Of a DNA stretch of 64,000 bases, positions 53,045 to 61,186 are shown in pieces. Both the position numbers and the translations under genes were made by a program. How positions within the stretch are numbered: the stretch's first letter is position 1; each line of letters opens with the position of its first letter. The stretch is from NCBI RefSeq assembly GCF_016863175.1, contig NZ_BOOJ01000033.1:62001-126000 (forward strand), read 5' to 3'. The stretch comes from Paraplanobispora siamensis (GTDB taxonomy: Bacteria > Actinomycetota > Actinomycetes > Streptosporangiales > Streptosporangiaceae). The notes below the pieces were generated by a model, which was given only the letters and a program-made list of their open reading frames with translations, was not told the DNA's origin and made no database searches.

Positions 53045-53052
53045 TCGACGGG

Positions 53053-53961
53053 TCAGATGTTCGACCCGTCGGGGGGCACGCCGTCGGGCAGCGGAGCCGC
53101 GGGCCCGGTGCCGTCGGCGGCCCCGGGGCAGGTCAGCCCGAGGGTGTAGGCGGTCATGGACAACGAGCCGTAGGCGTACCCGTCCACGAGGACCTCGGTG
53201 GTGCCGCCCTCGGTGCCGGCCAGTCCGGCGAGATAGAGCAGCGGGATGAAGTGGTCGGGCGTGGGTACGGCGCGCCCGAAGTCGCGGTGGCCGTCGAGGG
53301 AGGCGGCGGCGACGGGATCGCCGAGCATCGTCTCCTTGGCCTGCTCGTCGAAGCGCTGCGCCCAGTCGTAACCGCTGTCGGGCAGTGCGCCGTTCATGCC
53401 GCGCAGGTTGTGCACGACGTTGCCGCTCCCGGCGATCAGCACCCCGCGCTCGCGCAGCGGCGCGAGCCGGGCGCCGAGGTCGAGGTGATAGCCGAAGTCC
53501 TTGTCGGCGTTGATGCTCAGCTGCACGACCGGGACGTCCGCCAGCGGGAAGGCGTGCACCAGGACCGACCAGGTGCCGTGGTCGATGCCCCAGCTGTCGA
53601 TGTCGGCGCCCACCCAGGTGGGGCGGACGGTGTCGGCGATCTCCTCGGTCAGCTCCGGCAGGCCGGGGGCGGGATAGTCGACGTCGAACAGGCGCTGGGG
53701 GAAGCCGTAGAAGTCGTGGATGGTGCGGGGACGGGGCATCGCAGTGACGGCGGTGGCGTTGATGTACCAGTGTGCCGAGATCACCAGCACGGCGCGCGGC
53801 CGCGGGACCGCCTCACCGAAGGCCCGCCACGCCTGGGTGTAGCGGTTGCTCTCCAGCGCGTTCATCGGGCTGCCGTGCCCGAAGAACGCCGCGGGCATCA
53901 TGTGCGGCGCCGTGTCACCGGCGGCCTCCGCGGCACCGATGGTCTCTGTCGTCTCCGTCAC
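53053..53961 (-). CDS. LigB-type extradiol dioxygenase (4,5-DOPA dioxygenase-like)
   Basis: The 302-residue protein matches the YgiD/DODA branch of class III ring-cleaving dioxygenases. Zinc or iron ligands and catalytic His are in [27 protein letters not shown] and [12 protein letters not shown]. The start is GTG 53961. A longer Glu/Thr/Ala lead precedes the domain. Convergent with the hydrolase gene (8 bp gap). Such enzymes cleave catechols; substrate here unknown. Confidence 0.9.
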   Translation of the reverse strand: MTETTETIGAAEAAGDTAPHMMPAAFFGHGSPMNALESNRYTQAWRAFGEAVPRPRAVLVISAHWYINATAVTAMPRPRTIHDFYGFPQRLFDVDYPAPGLPELTEEIADTVRPTWVGADIDSWGIDHGTWSVLVHAFPLADVPVVQLSINADKDFGYHLDLGARLAPLRERGVLIAGSGNVVHNLRGMNGALPDSGYDWAQRFDEQAKETMLGDPVAAASLDGHRDFGRAVPTPDHFIPLLYLAGLAGTEGGTTEVLVDGYAYGSLSMTAYTLGLTCPGAADGTGPAAPLPDGVPPDGSNI

Positions 53962-54114
53962 CGCTCGCCCCCGCCTCCCGTACGGCCCCTGTGCCCCCTG
54001 TGCGACCCTCTGTGCGGCCCCGCACGGCCCGGCCGTACGGCCTGCCGTACGGCCAGGCTAGCCCGGCCGCGTCCGCCCGCCGCGGAGGCGCGCTCCCCGG
54101 TGGGCGGGGACCGC

Positions 54115-54145
54115 TTGACCTCAAGAGCGGTTGAGGTCGCAGGCT
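54115..54145 (+). promoter_or_regulatory. MerR-type promoter/operator of the oxidoreductase gene
   Basis: GACCTCAA-N6-TTGAGGTC (54117-54138) is a perfect 8-bp inverted repeat. It overlaps a TTGACC -35 (54115-54120) and would be followed by a 19-20-bp spacer and a weak -10 (CAGGCT/AGGCTT). The design is that of MerR-family activation. No MerR gene is adjacent. Confidence 0.65.
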
Positions 54146-54178
54146 TGATCACGGAAATCGAGCCGGAGGAGCGGACTG

Positions 54179-55141
54179 ATGCGTGCGGTGTGGTTGAAGG
54201 AGTTCGGCGGGCCCGAGGTGCTGGTCGTGGCGGAGACGCCCGATCCGGTGGCCGGGCCCGGGCAGGCGCTGGTCGAGGTGGCGTTCGTCAACATCACCTT
54301 CGTGGAGACCCAGCTCCGCGCCGGCGGGGCCGGGCCGTTCCGGCCGGAGCTGCCGATGATCCCGGGCAACGGCGTCGGCGGGGTGGTCACGGCGGTCGGC
54401 GTGGGAGTGGATGAGGCCCTGGTCGGCAGGCGGGTGGTCACCGGCACCGGCGGCTCCGGCGGGTACGCCGAGCGCGTCGCGGTCGACGCCGGCGGTCTGA
54501 TCGAGGTCCCGGACGGCCTGGAGCTGGACGCCGCCGTGGCGCTGCTGGCCGACGGTCGTACGGCGACCATGATGCTGCGGGCCGCCGGGGTGCGCGCGGG
54601 GGAGCGCGTGCTGGTCGAGGCCGCCGCGGGCGGGGTGGGCACCCTGCTGGTCCAGCTGGCCGCGGCGGCCGGCGCCGAGGTCGTCGCCGTGGCCGGCGGC
54701 GCGCGCAAGGTGGCGCTGGCCCGCGATCTCGGCGCGGACGCGGCGATCGACTATCTGGAGCCGGACTGGGTGGACCGGGTGCGCGAGGCGACGGGCGGGG
54801 TCGACGTCGTCTTCGACGGGGTCGGCGGCGCGGTCGCGCTCTCGGCGTTCGAGCTGCTCGGCCGGGGCGGGCGGATGCTCAGCTTCGGGCTCGCGAGCGG
54901 GCAGTGGGCGAGCATCCCGGAGGAGACCGCCGCGGAGCGCGGGGTGAGCCTGGTACGGGCGCAGGCCTCCCCTGAGGAGATGCGCGGGTTCACCGAGAGC
55001 GCGCTCGCCGAGGCCGCGGCCGGCCGGCTGCGCCCGGTGATCGGGCAGCGCTTCCCGCTGGAGCGGGCGGCCGACGCCCACGCCGCCATCCAGTCGAGGG
55101 CCACCGTCGGCAAGACCCTGCTGGAGGTCCGAGAGGTCTGA
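54179..55141 (+). CDS. zinc-independent quinone oxidoreductase (MDR superfamily)
   Basis: The 320-residue protein is an NADPH:quinone reductase-like MDR: N-terminal MRAVWLKEFGGPEVLVV, IPGNGVGGVV, nucleotide motif VEAAAGGVGTLLVQLA and VVFDGVGG. Zinc-binding cysteines are absent. GGAGGA precedes the ATG. The promoter has a MerR-type dyad, suggesting induction by electrophiles or redox stress. Its last codons (GGTCCGAGAGGTCTGAGA) are echoed as tandem repeats on the other side of the mobile region at 58.0 kb. Confidence 0.9.
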   Translation: MRAVWLKEFGGPEVLVVAETPDPVAGPGQALVEVAFVNITFVETQLRAGGAGPFRPELPMIPGNGVGGVVTAVGVGVDEALVGRRVVTGTGGSGGYAERVAVDAGGLIEVPDGLELDAAVALLADGRTATMMLRAAGVRAGERVLVEAAAGGVGTLLVQLAAAAGAEVVAVAGGARKVALARDLGADAAIDYLEPDWVDRVREATGGVDVVFDGVGGAVALSAFELLGRGGRMLSFGLASGQWASIPEETAAERGVSLVRAQASPEEMRGFTESALAEAAAGRLRPVIGQRFPLERAADAHAAIQSRATVGKTLLEVREV

Positions 55142-55222
55142 GAGTGCGTTACGCGAGCTGATGCCCCCTTTCGTCGTCGCGGTTGGATGAGGTCTGCGGG
55201 TCGGTGGGTCGCTCTGTTCGGT

Positions 55223-55660
55223 CTACGGGTGCGGCTGGGTGAACAAGCCGGGCCCGGTTTCGACGAGGATGGCGCGGCTGGCCAGGCGTTCGAGCTTGGC
55301 GCGGACGTTTCGGATGCCGTTGGGCGTCAGGGGCAGGCCCATCGCCAGCGCCAGGTCGCGGGCGCGTAGAGAGCCCTCGGCCTGGCCGAAGACGGTGAGG
55401 ATCTGCTGGTAGTAGGGATGATCGAAGCCGACCAGCCGCGGCGCGTCCGGTTCGGCCGGAGCGGGGTCCGCTTCAGCGAGGGACAGGAGCGTCTTGCGGC
55501 TGATCCGCACATGCTCGGCCTCCCGGCTGAGCTCACCGAGCCGCGCGGTCAAGGAGTCGATGTCGGTCTGGGTCTGCTCGATCCGGCGGGTCAGGGCCTG
55601 TTCTCGGGCATCCAGCCGGTCCGCGAGCCAGGTTCCGGGATCGGGCGGGTATCGGGCCTG
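55223..55660 (-). pseudogene. coiled-coil ORF truncated by transposase insertion
   Basis: The remaining C-terminal part reads GTWLADRLDAREQALTRRIE, a heptad-rich helix, then a winged-helix-like region (HPYYQQILTVFGQAEGSLRA, LALAMGLPLTPNGIRNVRAK) and ends FTQPHP. No start codon precedes the helix; the frame runs into the end of the transposase fragment, so the 5' part is missing. A TTG at 55552 could allow a shorter 109-residue product. A second copy of its 3' end lies at 57.9 kb. Confidence 0.65.
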
Positions 55661-55661
55661 G

Positions 55662-56354
55662 TCACGTCCACCGCCACGACGGCGTCGAAGGGGTCGGACG
55701 CCGGGACATCACATCCGTCATCGCCCAGTAAACCCGTGATTCGGAACTCGATGGGAGATGCTCGTAGTCGCGGACCGGGCGCCGGTGGAACATCAAGATC
55801 CCGTAGGTCTGCTCGACGACCCATCGTTTCGGCTGGGGCACGAATCCCTTGTCGGACCGGTTGCGTTCGACGATGTCCACGTCGATTCCCAGGCCGGCGC
55901 CATGGGCGGCGACCGCGTTCTTGAATCCCTGGTCGACCAGCGCCTTGGTCACGCTTCCCTCGGTGACGGCGGCGACCCGGTCCGGCAGGGCGATCCCGGC
56001 GGCGTTCTCGTGGGCTGAGGCCGCGAGCGCGACGACCGTGATGACCAGGCCCAGCACGTCTACGGCCAGGCCTCGCTTGCGTCCCGGCACCTTCTTGGCG
56101 ACGTCCCGGCCGGTCGTTCCGGCGGGGACCCCGGCCGCGACGTGGACGCTTTGGGTGTCCAGCACGACCAGGCCCGGGTCGGCTAATCGCTTCTTCTTCT
56201 CGCGCAGGTGCCGGCGCAGCAGGTCGTGGATCGTCTTGTCGGTGCCGTCGTCGCGCCATTTGGCGAAGTAGTAGTACGTCGCGCCCTTGGGCGGCAGGTC
56301 ATGGGGAAGATGGACCCGCAGACTGGCGGTAACACCACAAATCCACGCGATCAC
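55662..56354 (-). pseudogene. IS5-family transposase, 5'-truncated
   Basis: The 230-residue frame has the end of the N-terminal domain (LPHDLPPKGATYYYFAKWRD, DGTDKTIHDLLRRHLREKKK), the DDE region (LVVLDTQSVHVAAGVP, GRDVAKKVPGRKRGLAVDVL, DQGFKNAVAAHGAGLGIDVD) and the C-terminal WVVEQTYGILMFHRRPVRDY then SRVYWAMTDVM. About 40 N-terminal residues are missing: the sequence stops at the 3' end of the neighbouring TetR gene. It is unlikely to be active. Confidence 0.85.
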
Positions 56355-56377
56355 ATAACGACATCACGGATGGAGGC

Positions 56378-57052
56378 TCACTTGGGCACTCTCAGGGGTT
56401 CGAGGGCGGCTAGGACGAGGTCGAGGCCGAAGGTGAACTCCTCCGCCGGGTCGTAGCCGGCAGCGGCGAGCACCGCGGCGGACTCGTTGAGGTAGGGGAA
56501 CTCGTCAGGAGGAAGCTGGGGCAGGAAGACGTCCTCGGCCATGTCCGCGAACCCATCGGCGGTGTCGAACGGCAGGCTGGCTTCCTGCAGGGCGAAACCG
56601 TAGACGTAGCTGTCGAGCAACCAGTTGGCGTGCGTCGCCATCAAGACCGGGAAGCCGGCCCTCCGCAGGCAGGCGGTGACCGCTTCGCGGTGGCGGAGGT
56701 TCGCGGGCCCCGGCGATGTCCGCGACTCCATCAGGCCGATCGCCCACGGGTGGCGTCCGAGAACCTGTCGGGCGGATATCGCCCGACGTCGCATCGCTGA
56801 CTGCCAGTCGGTCTCTTCGGGCGGGAGCTCGATCTCCTCGAACACGACGTCGATCATGGCGTCCAGCAACTCCTCCTTGCTCGCCACGTAGTAGTAGAGC
56901 GACATCGCGCCCGCGCCGAGCGCGCCAGCCAGCCGGCGCATGCTCAGCCCCCCGACCCCCTCGAGGTCGGCGAGCCGGACCGCCTCGGCCACCACCCGTT
57001 TCCTGCTCAGCGCCGCGTCTGACGCCACCTGGCGTCGTTCCCTCGCAGACAC
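56378..57052 (-). CDS. TetR-family regulator in mobile region
   Basis: The 224-residue protein has an HTH (LSRKRVVAEAVRLADLEGVG, SMRRLAGALGAGAMSLYYYV) and a TetR_C_1-like domain (LGRHPWAIGLMESRTSPGPA, EFTFGLDLVLAALEPL). GTG 57052 has GAGAGGAGAC upstream. An in-frame ATG at 57124 would put the start next to the operator and is less likely. The perfect palindrome at 57126-57150 is its probable autoregulatory site. The stop lies 24 bp from the transposase fragment. Confidence 0.85.
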   Translation of the reverse strand: MSARERRQVASDAALSRKRVVAEAVRLADLEGVGGLSMRRLAGALGAGAMSLYYYVASKEELLDAMIDVVFEEIELPPEETDWQSAMRRRAISARQVLGRHPWAIGLMESRTSPGPANLRHREAVTACLRRAGFPVLMATHANWLLDSYVYGFALQEASLPFDTADGFADMAEDVFLPQLPPDEFPYLNESAAVLAAAGYDPAEEFTFGLDLVLAALEPLRVPK

Positions 57053-57125
57053 GGGTCTCCTCTCGCTCGCTCGAGCGGCTTGACAATCGTCCGGCGCACG
57101 GTCTTGGTACAGCGTACTATTCATA

Positions 57126-57150
57126 GTACATCGTACGACGTACGATGTAC
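57126..57150. promoter_or_regulatory. perfect 25-nt palindromic operator
   Basis: GTACATCGTACG and CGTACGATGTAC flank a single A, giving two perfect 12-bp arms. It stands between the TetR gene and the divergent broken MDR/DUF6326 genes and is almost certainly the TetR binding site. A further TAGTAC/GTAC half-site is adjacent (57105-57128). Confidence 0.8.
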
Positions 57151-57190
57151 GAACCGGCGGGAGTCGTAGCTCGGACGTGAGGAGGCTTCT

Positions 57191-57405
57191 GTGGGAATCG
57201 AACAGCGATCGAGTGCCGGAGTACGCCTGGCGCCGGGGGCGGGTCCGCCGGGGGCGACGACGATGCGGGCCGCCGACCGGCACCGCTACGGCCTGCCCTC
57301 AGCGCTCGAGTCGTCCGAGGTCCGGGCTACCGCTGCCCGGTCGGGGCGATGTGCTCGTCCAGGTGGGCGCGGCCTCGGTACATCCCTGCCGCCACTCCGG
57401 CGGAG
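57191..57405 (+). pseudogene. frameshifted fragment of an MDR dehydrogenase
   Basis: From a GTG behind GAGGAGG, one frame gives TTMRAADRHRYGLPSALESS, and a second gives GRGDVLVQVGAASVHPC. Joined, these resemble the first 35-40 residues of an NAD(P)-dependent alcohol dehydrogenase/quinone reductase. The rest of the gene is missing before the next start at 57433. So the gene was lost by a frameshift and an internal deletion while its TetR regulator and the following gene remain. Confidence 0.6.
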
Positions 57406-57432
57406 GGACCGCTCCTCTCGAAAGAAGAACCG

Positions 57433-57921
57433 ATGACCATCCGAACGAAAACCCCGAACCTGCTCGACAATCGGCCGGTCCCCGTGCGGGCCAAGCTCGC
57501 CGCCGCGTGGACCAGCCTCATGTTCCTCTACATCTACGTCGACTACTTCCACCTCCACAAGCCCGGCGTCATCGACAACCTCCGCGCCGGCGTCGTCTTT
57601 GAGTTCGACATCAGCCCGACGTTGTTGACCATGATGCTCGCGTCCATGGCGATCCCGGCCCTGATGGTGATGCTCTCCATGACGCTGCCCGCCCGGGTGA
57701 ACCGCGCCACGAACCTCGTCGTTGCATCGCTCTACATCCCCTACTCGGTGTTCAACGCGGCAGGGGAGTCCTGGGACTGGGCCCCCTTCTACGGCCTCTC
57801 CATCGGAATCGAGGTGCTGCTCCTGGCCTTCATCCTGCGCTCCGCCTGGACCTGGCCTCGAAGCCCCGCCTTCCCAGCCGGTCCCGCGACGACCGACCTT
57901 CGACAGGACCTTCGACGGTAG
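57433..57921 (+). CDS. small membrane protein, DUF6326-like
   Basis: The 162-residue protein has four predicted membrane helices (AAWTSLMFLYIYVDYFHL, LLTMMLASMAIPALMVMLSM, RATNLVVASLYIPYSVFN, YGLSIGIEVLLLAFILRSAW) and the family-like YIYVDYFHLHKPGVIDNL. I recall this as DUF6326, commonly beside TetR and MDR genes. GAAAGAAGAACC precedes the ATG. Function is unknown. It is divergent from TetR and probably under the palindrome at 57126. Confidence 0.8.
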   Translation: MTIRTKTPNLLDNRPVPVRAKLAAAWTSLMFLYIYVDYFHLHKPGVIDNLRAGVVFEFDISPTLLTMMLASMAIPALMVMLSMTLPARVNRATNLVVASLYIPYSVFNAAGESWDWAPFYGLSIGIEVLLLAFILRSAWTWPRSPAFPAGPATTDLRQDLRR

Positions 57922-58024
57922 GCGTCCGCGCCAGCCGCGCCCGTAGGCCAAACGGTGGCTGACCGACCAGCAGACCTCGTCCAACCAACCGCAACGACGA
58001 AAGGGGCATTGGCTCGCTTAAGCC

Positions 58025-58060
58025 CTCCGAGAGGTCCGAGAGGTCCGAGAGGTCCGAGAG
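58025..58060. repeat. four 9-bp tandem repeats
   Basis: GGTCCGAGA (or CCTCCGAGA in the first unit) is repeated four times. It equals the 3' end of the oxidoreductase gene on the far side of the mobile region (55127-55145). Confidence 0.8.
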
Positions 58061-58112
58061 CCGGCCCGCCGGCTCACCGGCCTGTCAGTCTCGGGGGCTC
58101 CGGGTCTAGAGG

Positions 58113-58138
58113 CCCCGGGACTCCAAGGACTCCCGGGG
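58113..58138. terminator. hairpin after the phosphatase gene
   Basis: CCCCGGGA and TCCCGGGG form an 8-bp stem with a 10-nt loop, starting 3 bp after the stop of the minus-strand phosphatase gene. Probable terminator. Confidence 0.55.
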
Positions 58139-58140
58139 AC

Positions 58141-59445
58141 TCACAGCAGCAGCTGCTCCTGCTGCTCGGTGCGCCACTCCACCAGCAGCACGGTGGCGTC
58201 GTCCTGGAGCCGGCCCTGCTGGTGCTCGAGGAGGCTCTGGATCAGGCGGCGCAGCGTCTCAGGCGGCGATACGCCGTCGGCCTCGCGGCGGATGACGAAG
58301 TCGGCGAAGCGCTCCAGGCCGAACTCCTGCCCGTCGGGGCTCTGGGCCTCTATGACGCCGTCGGTGTAGAACAGCAGCCGGTCCCCGGGCTCCAGCTGGT
58401 AGCGCGACGGCTCGGTGAACGTCTCCATGCCCAGGCCCATCGGCGGGTCGGGCTCGGCCTCCAGCGTGGCCACCCAGCGCCCGCCGCGCAGCACCAGCGG
58501 CGGATGGTGCCCCCGGTTGATCCAGGTCAGCGCTCCGGTGCGGGTGTCGAGGTCGGCCAGGATGCCGGTGGCGAAGCGGGCGCCGCCGAACTGCTCGACG
58601 ATCGCGGCGTCGATCGCCTCACCGACGGCCCGCAGACCGGTGTCCTGGCGGCGGTTGTTGCGGCAGGCGCCCATGGCGATGGTGGCGGTCAGCCCGGCGG
58701 CGGTGTCGTGCCCCATGGCGTCGAAGATCGACAGGTGCAGGGTGTCATCGGCCAGCGCGTAGTCGAAGGCGTCCCCGCCCACGGAGTAGGCGGGCTCCAG
58801 GGCGGCGCTGATCACCACGCGCTCGGTGGCGAAGGTACTGATCGGCAGCAGCGTCCACAGCACCTCGGCCGACAGCTCCATCGGCTGGGTGCGCACCAGG
58901 CGGGCGTAGGTGTCGCTGGTGGCACGCTTGCTGGACAGGATCAGCGCCACCAGGGAGGCCAGCTGGGCGGCCTGCCACCGGACGGTCTCACCGCCGGTGG
59001 CGGCGGTTATGCCCAGCACGCCGATGCGTTCGGTGCCGTCCAGCAGCGGCGCCCACAGCTGCCGGGACTCCTCGTCGGTGATCGGGTGCGAGGGTGCGGG
59101 CTCGGTGTCGTCGGTGCGGCGGACCTGCACGATCTCCAGGGTGCGGAAGGCCCGCCCGGCCACGGTGGCGTCGATGCGCAGGCGCTCCAGCTCCTTGCCG
59201 TCGGGGTCGTGCTGACCGGGCAATGGCACCAGGAACTGGTTCTGCAGGTCGGCCAGGTACAGCATGACCTCGGAGAAACCGGCCGGTCCGGCGTGCTTGA
59301 CGATCATGCCGGGAAGCTCCTCCACCGAGGTCAGGTGGTGGGCGGCGATCAGTTCGCCGAGCATCTGCTCACCGTCGCCGGGCAACTGTCCGCTGTAGCC
59401 GGATGTCTGCTCACCGTCGCCGGACATCGGCTCCCTCCCTCCCAT
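58141..59445 (-). CDS. GAF and PP2C (SpoIIE-type) serine phosphatase
   Basis: The 434-residue protein has an N-terminal GAF-like sensor (about 20-185, VEELPGMIVKHAGPAGFSEV, PLLDGTERIGVLGITAATGG) and a C-terminal SpoIIE/RsbU phosphatase domain. Metal ligands lie in SVGGDAFDYAL, IFDAMGHDTAAG, TDGVIEA and QDDATVLLVEW. Such enzymes dephosphorylate anti-anti-sigma factors. Residues 5-35 contain a GDGEQ duplication. ATG 59445 has AGGAGG; ATG 59430 also has a site. No partner anti-sigma gene is adjacent. Confidence 0.9.
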   Translation of the reverse strand: MGGREPMSGDGEQTSGYSGQLPGDGEQMLGELIAAHHLTSVEELPGMIVKHAGPAGFSEVMLYLADLQNQFLVPLPGQHDPDGKELERLRIDATVAGRAFRTLEIVQVRRTDDTEPAPSHPITDEESRQLWAPLLDGTERIGVLGITAATGGETVRWQAAQLASLVALILSSKRATSDTYARLVRTQPMELSAEVLWTLLPISTFATERVVISAALEPAYSVGGDAFDYALADDTLHLSIFDAMGHDTAAGLTATIAMGACRNNRRQDTGLRAVGEAIDAAIVEQFGGARFATGILADLDTRTGALTWINRGHHPPLVLRGGRWVATLEAEPDPPMGLGMETFTEPSRYQLEPGDRLLFYTDGVIEAQSPDGQEFGLERFADFVIRREADGVSPPETLRRLIQSLLEHQQGRLQDDATVLLVEWRTEQQEQLLL

Positions 59446-59670
59446 CGGTCGCCTCCTGTTCGTCGGGCGGCCGGCGACCGGGCTCGGCCGGCCCTCTACC
59501 GTCCGGCACTTCCCTGAAGGGACGAGGCTCACACGATTCGGCGGTGTCCGGTGTCTACCAGGATGCGACCGGTCGCATCCAGCCGACACGCGGAGGCCCC
59601 GGTACGGCGGGCCGTACCGGGGCCGTGGGCGGGGCGGCCGCGGGAGGCGACGGCCGCGGCGCCGGTGGGA

Positions 59671-61020
59671 TCACCGCAGGACGCGCAGGAAGACGTCGTT
59701 GACCAGGTTGCCGTCGCCCGGCACCAGGTTGCCGGCCTCGGAGGCGAAGGCGACCGTCCGGCCGTCGGCGCTGAGGGCGGCCTCGTCGCTGAGGTCGTCC
59801 GCGGCGGCCCCGGTGGAGGTGACACTGGCCAGGGTGTTCTGGAAGCCCTCGGCCTGGCTGAGGTCGGCGACGAAGACGTCCTGGGTCCCGCCGTTGGCGT
59901 CACCGCCGAACACCAGGTTGGTGGCGTTGCTGCGGAAGGCGACGAAGCGGCCGTCGGCGCTGATGGACGGGCCGCGGCTGCTGCCGTTGCCGGGGACGTT
60001 GGACAGGCCGCTGACCACGTTGACCGTGGTGCGCCTGGTCAGGTCGTGGCGGAAGACGTCGTCCCTGCCGTTGGTGTCCCCGCCCTCGAGGTTGGCGGCG
60101 CGGGACTCGAAGGCGACGAAGCGGCCGTCGGCGCTGATCACCGGGTTGATGCTGAAGTTGTCGCCCTGGGCGCCGGAGGAGGAGACGCTCGCGCGGACGG
60201 TGCCGCCGGACAACGTGCGGACGAAGACGTCCGTGGCTCCCGCGGTGTCCCCGGGGACCAGGTTGGACGCGGCCGACTGGAAGGCGATCCTGACCGCGGT
60301 CCCGGCCCGGGTGACCGAGGGGTTGGTGCTGGCGCCGTCGGCCTGGGCGCCGTTGTCGGCGAGGCTGACCCGCGTGGTCAGCCCGAGGTCGCGGTCGTGC
60401 AGGAACACGTCCCGCACGCCGTTGGTGTCCCCGTTGACCAGGGACGAGGCCTCCGACTCGAAGACGACGAAGCGGCCGTCGGGGCTGATCGCCGGGTTGA
60501 CGCTGATCCCGTTGCCCTGGGTGCCGTTGGTGGCCACGCTCACCCGCTTGGTGGTGCGGGTCGCGGTGTCGTGGACGAAGACGTCCGGGGCGTTGTTGGT
60601 GTCGCCGCTCACCAGGTCGGAGGCGAAGGACTGGAAGGCGACGAAGCGCCCGTCGCCGGAGACCGCCGGGTTGGAGCTGTTCGGGCCGGCCTGCGTCCCG
60701 CCGGTGCGGACGCTGACGAGGGTGGTCGTGCCGGCCGTGCGGTCGCGCAGGTACACCTGCCGTCCGGCGGTGGAGCCGAGGTTGTCACTGATGGAGTCGA
60801 AGGCGACGAAGCGGCCGTCGGTGCTGACCGAGGGCAGGTCGCTGACGGAGTCGCCCGGCTGCCCGGCGCTGTTGACGCTGATCCGCTCCGTCGTGGGCGC
60901 GGCGGCCGAGGCCGAGCCGGCCCAGGCGGCGCCGATCACCAGCTGGGCGGTCACGAGCCCGGCCGCGGCGGCGCCGAGGAGGCGCCGGCCCGACCGGCCG
61001 TTCCTGAAACGCGCGTTCAT
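59671..61020 (-). CDS. secreted TolB/PD40-like beta-propeller protein
   Basis: The 449-residue protein has a signal peptide (LLGAAAAGLVTAQLVIGAAW, ending ASAAA) and about seven repeats of 50-55 residues with the pattern SADGRFVAFES, NLVxGDTNG, DVFVHD and TTRVSV, the PD40 propeller blade. GDTNG loops may bind calcium. No catalytic domain is present; a binding or scaffolding role outside the cell is likely. AAGGGGA precedes the ATG. Confidence 0.88.
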   Translation of the reverse strand: MNARFRNGRSGRRLLGAAAAGLVTAQLVIGAAWAGSASAAAPTTERISVNSAGQPGDSVSDLPSVSTDGRFVAFDSISDNLGSTAGRQVYLRDRTAGTTTLVSVRTGGTQAGPNSSNPAVSGDGRFVAFQSFASDLVSGDTNNAPDVFVHDTATRTTKRVSVATNGTQGNGISVNPAISPDGRFVVFESEASSLVNGDTNGVRDVFLHDRDLGLTTRVSLADNGAQADGASTNPSVTRAGTAVRIAFQSAASNLVPGDTAGATDVFVRTLSGGTVRASVSSSGAQGDNFSINPVISADGRFVAFESRAANLEGGDTNGRDDVFRHDLTRRTTVNVVSGLSNVPGNGSSRGPSISADGRFVAFRSNATNLVFGGDANGGTQDVFVADLSQAEGFQNTLASVTSTGAAADDLSDEAALSADGRTVAFASEAGNLVPGDGNLVNDVFLRVLR

Positions 61021-61186
61021 GTCGTTCCCCTTGGATGTGAAGATCCCGGCCTGGCTCTCAGACCGGGATTCCTCACGATGCGGGGGCCCGCTGTCACGGC
61101 GCTGTCGACGGACTGTCGCGGCGCTGCCGCAGGTCCGGCGCGGGGCCGCCGGCCGGGTGTCCGGCAGGCGTGCGGGAACGCCGCCG

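Larger units (their letters stand above)
55145..58023. mobile_element. degenerate mobile region bounded by inverted ends
   Basis: The 95 bp at 55145-55239 reappear in inverted orientation at about 57928-58023, roughly 75-80 percent alike; GCAGACCTC, ACGACGAAAG and GGGCAT are shared blocks. Both copies contain the last codons (Gln-Pro-His/Arg-Pro-stop) of the same coiled-coil ORF plus its downstream flank. Between them lie that truncated ORF, a truncated transposase, a TetR gene, a broken MDR gene and a DUF6326-like gene. Outside both ends are copies of GTCCGAGAG, as if the insertion split a tandem repeat at the 3' end of the upstream oxidoreductase gene. Confidence 0.65.

Noticed and set aside
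55591-56259. Second-frame ORF over the transposase
   Set aside because: It shifts frame relative to the DDE motifs; the motif-bearing frame is 55662-56354.
57191-57436. 81-codon ORF with good ribosome site treated as a gene
   Set aside because: Its second half loses the MDR resemblance, which continues in another frame, so a decayed gene is the better reading.
61043-61069. Hairpin ATCCCGG/CCGGGAT as terminator of the MDR gene
   Set aside because: Only 7 bp of stem with a 13-nt loop, and it lies within the leader of the beta-propeller gene; support is weak.
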